Assembly (NCBI GenBank): GCA_021441665.1
Contig: JAGYYN010026097.1
Coordinates: forward strand, 1 to 26,367
Length of the DNA: 26,367 nt
Direction: 5' to 3'
Origin: Euplotes cf. woodruffi 2 WChen-2021
Taxonomy: Eukaryota; Ciliophora; Spirotrichea; Euplotida; Euplotidae
The translations under genes were made by a program, and so were the position numbers. Positions 19,487 to 26,367 of the stretch are shown here, one piece after another (position 1 is the first letter of the stretch; each line of letters begins with the position of its first letter). The notes under the pieces were generated by a model. That model was given only the letters and a program-made list of their open reading frames with translations. It did no database searches and was not told where the DNA came from.

Positions 19487-22400
19487 ATGCTGAATACACT
19501 AGCTCCCTTTAAGAACAATGGGATCAAGACAAAAACTCGGAGAATTGTGAGGTATAAATTACTCTTTATTTTCATGACTACCTCTCTGACTCATAAATAA
19601 CGCTCTATTTACCGCTTGCCAATATCTTATGATTTTACTTGCTGTAGTTTCAGCAGTAAATTTTGACTAAACTTTACCAAGAAAAATACTAAATTATTTA
19701 CTTTTTGAGTTCGTTTACAAATCTTAGTTTTTATTGAATCTGCTGTATTCGATAATAAATCCTGCGAAAATAAAGCTAGATTCGATTAAAAATAATAAAG
19801 TCAAAAATAGTAATTAATTACTACCCAGTACCTTTCCGAATCTCTTTGCAAGATTATAAAACTCCAATGTAGTGTTCAAGGCAAACCTGGTATGAAATAG
19901 CAGGGTTGACGACTACAAATCTCGTAATTGATTCTCAGTCAATCATTCAAGACAAAATGCAGCGAATATCACTCCTCTGAGCTCCGCCCGCTACAAGATA
20001 AATTCAACCCTCGGTGTAAAAGATAATATGCTAAGGTACGGTTTTTTGGAATTTGCTATGATAGTGATTTTAGAGACAAAGGCAGCAAGTTGAATTCTCA
20101 GGCGTCTAATTTGGACCGCAATTGGCAAACACTCAAACTTAAACACCTCGAAGGTAATTTTGATCAGTCACAATAATGCAGAAATTAATAAAACAATGGT
20201 TAGCAAGCAGCGACAGTATTACAAAAGCGAACTCAGAGGCTTAAAGTTAGAACATCTCGACCGCACGCTCTCAGAACAAGAAACAAACCTCACTTTCCAG
20301 TATAAGGTCAACATAGATGAGGATCATGAAACTTCATCGGAGACCGAAAGTGCTGAGAATACTAAAATTGTGAGATTTAACACGAAAGAAACTGTAGGCA
20401 GATAAATTCACTTGTTATTGATTTTAAATAAGCAGACATCGAAGTTTAGCCTTAGACAAATGCGAGTATAAATAAGTCCTTTTAAATGCACAACTAACAC
20501 TATTTTTACAAACCAGTATTTCACCGGTGCTTTAGCTATTAACAAAACAGCCAAGCAGATGCATGAGCAAAATGCAAATAAAATCGTAAATTTTAGCTTA
20601 ATTTTTAGTAAATAAATCAATATCCAAAATCGGAAAGGAAGGCAAAGACCAGTCGGTGAGTATCGTGGGTGATGCAAGAGCTGATTCGATGTTCGATAAG
20701 CTGCGAAAGCGTCTCTGCAATAATCCTCAAGTTTCTAAATAAACAGCCGAGAGGAAACTTATTGCCAAGCATCGACAATAAAGTGAGCTTTATTGTGAAG
20801 AGTACTTTGGCCAAAGCGATGCGCAATAATAACACCGTTGTTGAAAATAAAATCATCGAGTATTGCCTGCGATAATATGGTCTAGAGAATACGAAATGAA
20901 AGCAATGAAAGACGAAATGCACTCGTGGAGCATGTTTCGAGCCATGAGGCACAAGAAAAACTACCACATTAAAGAAAGCGATATCCCTGTCGAAGTCCTG
21001 TACAACGAAGACATCGATGAGATCAAACGAGAAGAACAACAGTTCAAAGCTATGCCCAAACCGATATAATCTTTAATATTGTCGATGATAGAAATACAAA
21101 TTTTGTTAGGTACGAAATCGAAGGTGGCAGAAGGATAATTGAAACCGCATTTGTAAGAAAGAATGAAGAGGCTTTCTTCAATTTTCTCGCAGATTTTGAT
21201 GCAACTCAAACAAAAGAACGATTGAAGTCAAAAAGTTCATATGTTTCTAAAAATGATAGAAGGAGACAAACAAAACATAGTATTATAAGAATTGCATCAA
21301 GAATGTCAAAACTTTCATATGCATCTAGCGTTTCAAAAGGATCGTATGTATCATAAATTCAACAAATATAAAAATGAATTTTATATAGGAGTAGCTCAAG
21401 AAACTCTCCAGCATTATCGAAGTTTTCAAGTAAGTAATACTTGGGAATATAAATAAAAGATAATAAGAAAATTATTAAATTATAAAATATAAAAACATCG
21501 TAATATAGATAGAAAGTCAATTGTTAGCCCAGAAAACAAAATGCTAGCTTCAAAATTTAAAAATATGCATCGAAATTCGAGAATTACAGAGTCAGTTTTC
21601 TCTGTATCACGACACTCAACTCAAAGAGTTTCAAAGTTAATGAAGAATTCAGAATTTGGAGATACAGTTCATAAAATTTTAATTCATGATGAAAATAATG
21701 TAAAAGTTCCAAACCCTAATGAAGGAAAAAGACTCACACTTACAGTTCCAAATCCGAATTTCTTAAATTCTTTAAGGAGAAAGTCAGAAGTACGACTAGA
21801 GTCGAAAGGAAGTGAAACACCCTCGAACAATGAATATAGATCGATAAACAATCAATAATCGGACCAAAGGTCAAGTCATTCATCGAATAATTGATCAGAT
21901 TCGTCATCTCCATCTCTCAGGCCAGTTCCCGAGTTTTCAACAACTAAATCGTTCATCAATCCAAAGAGAAAGTACACATCAGCTGCGAAGAAGTCAATAT
22001 TTCAAAATCGGATAATGCCTGGGAGACATAAATAAGTCCAATTTTCTGTCGAATCAAAATGTTGTTGGATCCGTTGGTGGTGCTGATTTCATGAGGAAAT
22101 ACTCCACATCAAACATAATGTTAAACATGCCAAAAGAATCGGCAGGTATTTACTATTAACCATCTAATTTCTATCAAAACACAAATGTGTGCATTATAAA
22201 GAAATTACTTTAACTTTACATAGGTGGTAATCGATACCAGCAAATAATGTCGGAGATCATTAGTCAGTGAGACAGCCTGGCTACTTCGAACAAAGCTGTG
22301 CGCATGGGCAAAGACTCAGTATGCCCGCCATCTCCGAGAAAGCTCGATATCATTAAGCCGAACCTCTACTACTTCGAAACAGACAACCGCAATAGAGTAA

Positions 22401-22859
22401 TTGAGACCAAGGTCAACTTCAAGGAAAGCAAGGCTGTCCAAAGGAACCTCAACAATAGTAAAATTACAAAGCTAATCTCTAGGCAAAGCAAATACGATAT
22501 CGCCATTTAAGCGTGAGTACGGCTCTAAGTGGTACATCAGCCCGAAAAAGTGGAATAAAATTATTGTTGACAGAATCAAGTAAGATCAAAATAATATGTT
22601 TACTATGCCTTTTAGCACCCAAGAACTGCAGCATGGATTTAATAAGCAAATCAAAAACTTAGTAACGAACTCGACACTGATGAAACTTGTCAATAACGTC
22701 GCTATAAAAGATAAACTTGCGAGTAGATCTCAACGTAAGGCTGATTTATTCGATTTCATAGTCTCTGAGATTCCAGAAGATCAAGATAAAGTCGACGAAG
22801 TTAAAGAGTTCGAAAAAGATCTTATTAAAGTTGTTGAAGGAAAAGATAAAAAGAAATAG
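19487..22859 (+). CDS. Long Ser/Asn/Lys-rich protein with about thirteen exons and up to three +1 frameshift sites
   Basis: I do not recognise the family. Exons 19487-19551, 19904-20035, 20074-20153, 20182-20393, 20436-20465, 20517-20859, 20886-21041, 21092-21343, 21389-21429, 21509-22145, 22224-22457, 22483-22579 and 22616-22859 total 2523 bases. That is 840 codons once three single bases are skipped at AAA-TAA 20610-20615, 20737-20742 and 22030-22035. Introns run from 25 to 79 nt, except the first (352 nt). The product is polar and probably disordered, ending in an acidic/basic helix (DQDKVDEVKEFEKDLIKVV). It stops at AAA-TAG 22854-22859. Problem spots are an in-frame TAA at 21856-21858, which needs an unusual intron (for example 21812-21898), and a weak GTTCAA donor at 21042. 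At 20610 a 52-nt intron from 20586 would serve instead of a shift. Confidence 0.6.
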
Positions 22860-23012
22860 TTGTATTATATTCTTAGCTAAATCTCAATATTCTCAATCTT
22901 TAACAACAACGCAAGGACTTTGAGGATAATACTAATTACAAATATTATTCATAATTGAAATGGACTTAAAGTACGAATTATTACGGATTTCAGAAAATAC
23001 ATAGATAGGGGT

Positions 23013-23759
23013 CTAAATCATCATTTTTAGCCTTGACATCACAGCTTTAGACTTCTTTTCTGATCCATCTCACCTCTTCAGTAGTTTCAGATCTGTATGG
23101 AACATTGTCACCGATTTATTCGATTCTTTTGCTGAGTTTAGGCTTCACACTGGAGAATTCACATTCATGCTCGAGATGTGGCATGCGCTGTGATTGTTAG
23201 AGTCTCTCTTTGGAACAGTCAGCTCGGCATCTTTAAGGCTAAAGCAATTGTTCTCCTTCTTTTTCAGCTTTGCAAGAGTTTCTTTAACTGAATCAACATC
23301 GTTCTTGAATAATTTATTTTGCAACTGAACTTGATGGGACTCAGATTTATTTAATTTTACAAAAATATCAGGTGAATAGTTAGAGTCAACTTCAGAGTCA
23401 TCGCTGTCATCTCCTGATACACTATCCTGATTCGAAGAATTGCACATTGACTCGTCTTGTTCTTCTAAAATAACTCCATGTCTGTCAACATTTTTGATTG
23501 TAAAGTCAGCAGGGCTTAGCTTTCATTTATTCGAGTTTTGTATTTCTTTATGTTTTTGATCCTTCACCAATTCGTGAGGTTTGATTCATTGATCAACTAC
23601 ATTTTTAGAAGTTTCAAACGAGGTCGACGGCTTATCTAAATCTCATACAATAATCGGGCTCGTTCAGCAGCCAGTACCCTCATGGACCAGTGTTTTATTA
23701 GACAATTTTTCTTTGTTAAAATTAGGCTTGACGTATTTATTTTGGCACTCGCTTGACAT
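23013..23759 (-). CDS. Unknown Ser/Asn/Lys/Asp-rich protein (248 aa), perhaps the C-terminal part of a larger gene
   Basis: One open frame from ATG 23757-23759 to TAG 23013-23015 with eight in-frame TGA codons, for example GTG-C-C-TSP (Cys TGC then TGA), VVDQ-C-IKP and NSPV-C-SLN. The middle has an acidic Ser/Asp patch (SGDDSDDSEVDS), followed by a helix SVKETLAKLKKKENN and a basic end. There is no known domain. Its frame stays open upstream of the ATG through TRRSLQRTIK to the AAA-TAA that ends the neighbouring frame, so a +2 shift or a 32-nt intron could fuse the two. Confidence 0.7.
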
Positions 23760-23788
23760 CTTTATTGTTCTTTGAAGACTTCTTCGAG

Positions 23789-24420
23789 TTATTTAGAATT
23801 CTTGGACGTCGACTTCTTCGGCTCTCTTTTGTCCAGAGCAACTACAGGAGAAGGTAGCAGTTTCTTTGTCAACACCTCCCTGTTGATCGTCTTTTCGAGG
23901 TCTTCAGTCAATTTGCTTTCCTTCTTCGTGCTCATTCCGACTGACGTAAGGCCTGAGTTAGGGTTAAAAATAAGTTTCGATTTTCGATGCCCAAAAATAT
24001 TGAGTGCTTTGTTGAGCTTGAAGTCCCGCTTTTGCTGCTTGTCTGTGAACTTGTTGATCTCGATGTCGATCACTTGGTTGTGCTAAATACAAAATAGTGA
24101 ATCTTTTAAATTTGAAGTTTCTTAAATATCTGAAATTTTCATTTGATGGATATTTTTGGTTAGATTAAAGAATTTAAAATTTTGATTGTATATGGTAAAA
24201 TACAAACTATTTAAAGATGTTTTTGATTTAATACCAGGTAAGGATCAAGAAAAGGAGTTAGTTGTGTATTGCTCCAACTTTTACGCCTTCCTATCTGAAC
24301 TGTAGTCATCTCTGGATCTGAAAAGTCTCCACTGTTGTTAAAAGTCTTCCGCCTTCGATCGCTGATTGATTTAGAGTTCTCTTCATGTTCGACTTTGGGT
24401 GATTTGTTTAATCTAAATTC
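23789..24420 (-). CDS. Unknown basic protein, two exons, 5' end unresolved; possible N-terminal half of the downstream frame
   Basis: Exon from about 24420 to 24235 joins exon 24082-23789 through a 152-nt intron (GTATTA...TTTAG) in phase. The first exon is basic and Ser-rich (SDRRRKTFNNSGDFSDPEMT). The second reads HNQVIDIEINKFTDKQQKRD, then an Asn/Pro/Lys region. The frame ends at AAA-TAA 23789-23794, only 29 bp before the next start on the same strand. I see no ATG before the first exon in frame, so another 5' exon is likely; an internal Met is the alternative. Confidence 0.55.
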
Positions 24421-25021
24421 AACAAAAATTAAGCTGAAATGTATTGTGTATATTTAATAGTATTCATGCAAAATGAAATTTTTTATTTTATAATTTTTAT
24501 CAAAATAAAATTTATTTTCAAGAGTGAGACCTTTGCTAATTAACTATTTAAAATATCAAAGATTTATGAAATTTTAACTTCATTATTTTTATTTTAAAAT
24601 AAAAAAGTGATAAAACTAATAAACTACAATAATATAGTAAAAATTTATAACTTAGTAAACCTGTACAGTTTGATTACAATTTTATGTATTATATTTCAAG
24701 TAAAAATTGGTGACTATTAAATTTATCATGGTTTAATATATTTCTATTAACGTATGATATTTTAATGAATCCGAATATTCATATAAAAATGGCCAACTTT
24801 ATATATAAAAACCTCACAAACCATCATAATTTTCCAAAATGTGTCGATTATTAATAAATCTGCAGTCAACCACCCATAGCTCCCCTACTATCAAATCCAC
24901 TCTCCAGCCTGCTTAGTGAATCTATATAGTTGGAGCCCAACCTAATCCCCATCTCCCTTATTTTCAACCCACCGGCCTTATTTGTAGCATTTCGTTAATA
25001 AAATCTAATTTTTACTGCTAA
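24421..25021. other. AT-rich spacer followed by a C-rich block
   Basis: 24440-24830 is extremely AT-rich with no open frame. 24870-24990 is C-rich and G-poor on the + strand, similar in character to 1855-2060. A 25-codon frame (ATG 24839) with a TATATATAAA stretch about 30 nt upstream is the only coding hint, and I do not call it a gene. Confidence 0.45.
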
Positions 25022-25321
25022 TTACAATTCGCAAATTTGTATTTTAAACACGGGCAGTCGGTATCAAGGATTGTGAGACAGCCGGCTTTTATCAGTGTAG
25101 AAAGGCTTGGTAAAGAGACAAATTTAGTGCTTGATGTAATTGGCAACTTGATACGTAAGCATAATTTACAACATGGGGATTACAAGTGCACACGGGATTC
25201 AAGTAACTTACTTGCTCAAGTCATTGATCGTCCGCAACTTATTTATACTAATCTTTCACTTTTGAGCTGCTATAGGGCGAATTGGTTATCAACATATTTA
25301 AGAGGTGTTTGAATATAATAT
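25022..25321 (+). other. Open frame without an ATG, possible pseudogene or germline-limited fragment
   Basis: About 98 codons run from just after a TAA at 25019 to TAA 25319-25321, with one TGA near the end. The frame has no ATG, and no splice acceptor precedes it. Its base composition is richer in G and C than its surroundings. The translation (HGQSVSRIVRQPAFISVERL, then LVLDVIGNLIRKHNLQHGD) looks like protein rather than random sequence but matches nothing I know. It could be a gene remnant, part of eliminated DNA, or chance. Confidence 0.3.
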
Positions 25322-25489
25322 AGCCATAATCAAATTACTAAAAGGTTTAGTCAATGCATGCGGCTATCAGAAAGGAAAGTTTTAAATTACGATATCGAAT
25401 ATATTCCACCAGAACCGTAAATTTTATATGAATAAAATGCGAAATCACAATAATAAATGTACTTGACTGCATTGGATAATTACAATTTA

Positions 25490-25726
25490 CTAACAAATGA
25501 GATAAAAATAATAAACGGTGGTATTGATCTGCACGTATATTCCAAACAGCGATTTAAATGCGAGCTTGCCTGAGGTTTCTTTGATAATAACCTTCTCGCT
25601 GGAGTTGCGATTAACGACGTCTTTTAGTTTTGGCCGGACTGCTTTGCCATGATGCTTAGTTGAGGTCTGGCACATTCATCAGAATATTTTAAGCAGCAAG
25701 CTAGGATGCTTGTCTTTGTTCGACAT
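25490..25726 (-). CDS. Small protein with an N-terminal Cys cluster, unknown (78 aa)
   Basis: Single exon from ATG 25724-25726 to TAG 25490-25492. Two adjacent TGA codons give KIF-C-C-MCQTS, a Cys cluster of the kind that is often lipid-modified, followed by a Lys/His-rich segment and a hydrophobic C-terminus (VYYFYLIC). The last 15 codons could instead be intron, starting at GTGCAG or similar, so the C-terminus is uncertain. No family is recognised. Confidence 0.5.
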
Positions 25727-26054
25727 TAATCTTTCTTATAAATTATTTTATAAATAGTATATTGAACACCAACATAAGGTTTAGCGAGAGTCTTACCGAC
25801 GGGGTTTAGTTTAAGTATAGAAATGCTTTAGCTTTGTAAATTATCAATTGTTTACAAAAAATAAAATATAACCTTTCACAACCGCGAAAAAGAATCTGTA
25901 GAAATGAAACTTTAAATATTAAATTTAAAATGTTTGAAAATTAGTAGATAGTTTTAAATATCGAGCTCTACCAAGAAGTTGAAATATTGAAATACTTAAT
26001 TTTTGGTTGAATTTTTATTTAGCTGAAATTTTTATTATTGAGAATGAGAGATAT
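25727..26054. other. AT-rich spacer
   Basis: No open frame. It carries one perfect breakage-motif match (25985-25994) and one nine-of-ten match (TATTGAACAC, 25759-25768). Confidence 0.5.
25985..25994 (+). other. Breakage-motif match (TATTGAAATA)
   Basis: Perfect HATTGAAaHH in the spacer, 60 bp beyond the 3' end of the partial gene at the window edge. Confidence 0.3.
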
Positions 26055-26366
26055 TTATTCAAATCCTTCTTCGATGACTTCAAAGACAACCTCTAATTTT
26101 TCACCGTTGCATCTGTCCTTTTTGTTGAAGAATCCGAAGACTGCTTTGTATTTTCCTGGGGCTTTTGGCAGCTGAACTGCAAGGCAGAAGTCTTGGCTCT
26201 CGTTGTTCTTTAAGATAACATCAGTCTCGATCTCTTGGAATACAACTCCTTCGTCAGCTTCGAGGAGCTTGACTTTTTTGAGAGTGTATGGCCAAGGCGA
26301 TTGGTTTTGAACAGTTGTTTCAATGATTTGCATTCCTCCAACAGTTCCAACCAGTGGCTCTGATGG
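26055..26366 (-). CDS. C-terminal fragment with an Ig-like, NBR1-FW-resembling domain (continues past the window)
   Basis: The frame is open to the window edge and ends at TAA 26055-26057, giving about 103 residues of C-terminus. Residues after GGMQIIETTVQNQSPWP follow a beta-sandwich pattern: N-x-S-PWP turn, LKKVKLLE strand, a polar LKNNES turn, LAVQLPKAPGKY, then KAVFGFF and a final LEVVFEVIEE strand. This order (PWP turn, then 'PGxY' before the last strands) recalls the four-tryptophan domain of NBR1/ILRUN proteins, but only some of the Trp residues are visible. The assignment is tentative. The start codon lies outside the window. Confidence 0.55.
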   Translation of the reverse strand, partial: PSEPLVGTVGGMQIIETTVQNQSPWPYTLKKVKLLEADEGVVFQEIETDVILKNNESQDFCLAVQLPKAPGKYKAVFGFFNKKDRCNGEKLEVVFEVIEEGFE

Positions 26367-26367
26367 C

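Noticed and set aside
20860-20885. Apparent frame change near 20875 as a +2 shift
   Set aside because: A 26-nt GTATTG...TCTAG intron explains it.
22458-22506. ATT-TAA near 22505-22510 as a frameshift site
   Set aside because: A canonical 25-nt intron (22458-22482) puts the reading in the correct frame without any shift.
25270-25285. Sixteen-base match to the vector sequence after a T7 promoter (CTATAGGGCGAATTGG)
   Set aside because: The bases before it do not match the T7 promoter and those after do not match a polylinker. It lies inside a continuous open frame, so contamination is unlikely.
1-26367. tRNA genes, CRISPR arrays, transposase genes
   Set aside because: No tRNA T-arm/acceptor pairing, regularly spaced repeats or recognisable transposase motifs were found on either strand.

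Overview
The window reads as nuclear DNA of a euplotid ciliate (Euplotes or a close relative). (1) UGA is a sense codon, and several conserved positions show that it means cysteine. In the RING-H2 gene at 9037-10571, four of the eight zinc ligands are TGA codons. Only TAA and TAG end genes. (2) Introns are GT-AG and mostly 22-56 nt, with many of 23-29 nt. (3) Several genes stay open only if the ribosome shifts +1 at the motif AAA-TAA, the known euplotid programmed frameshift signal. (4) Intergenic DNA carries the 10-bp motif HATTGAAaHH, the chromosome-breakage consensus described in Euplotes crassus. About sixteen genes are linked on one stretch with no C4A4/G4T4 telomere arrays. Euplotid macronuclear chromosomes are gene-sized, so this looks like germline (micronuclear) DNA. 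That is an inference.

Layout, left to right: a Lys/Glu-rich gene (-, 100 to about 1640); a GC-rich island with opposite base skew on its two sides (about 1850-2830) in otherwise AT-rich spacer; a Kelch-BTB protein (-, 3467-4861); an unknown multi-exon gene (+, 5346-6870); an intact SLC6-type sodium-coupled transporter (+, 6982-8943); a multi-membrane-span RING-H2 E3 ligase (-, 9037-10571); an unknown basic protein with an ECSFKPTI motif (-, 10621-12051); a very long low-complexity/coiled-coil gene with up to four +1 shifts (+, 12430-15807); five small or medium unknown genes (16121-19355); a second long gene with up to three +1 shifts and twelve introns (+, 19487-22859); two neighbouring minus-strand reading frames that may be one gene (23013 to about 24420); an ATG-less open frame (25022-25321); a small Cys-rich gene (-, 25490-25726); and the 3' end of a gene coding for an Ig-like, NBR1-FW-resembling domain (-, 26055 to the window end).

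The genes do not form a recognisable pathway. They look like an ordinary gene-dense germline block with spacers of about 30-480 bp. Two encode ubiquitin-system proteins (Kelch-BTB adaptor, RING-H2 ligase), one a membrane transporter, and most of the rest are Ser/Lys/Asn-rich proteins I do not recognise. The notable content is in decoding: UGA=Cys, minimal introns, and clusters of candidate AAA-TAA frameshift sites. For the spliced models given in full, the exon lengths add up to whole codons once the proposed shifts are counted. At some sites a short or unusual intron would give the same frame; this is stated for each.
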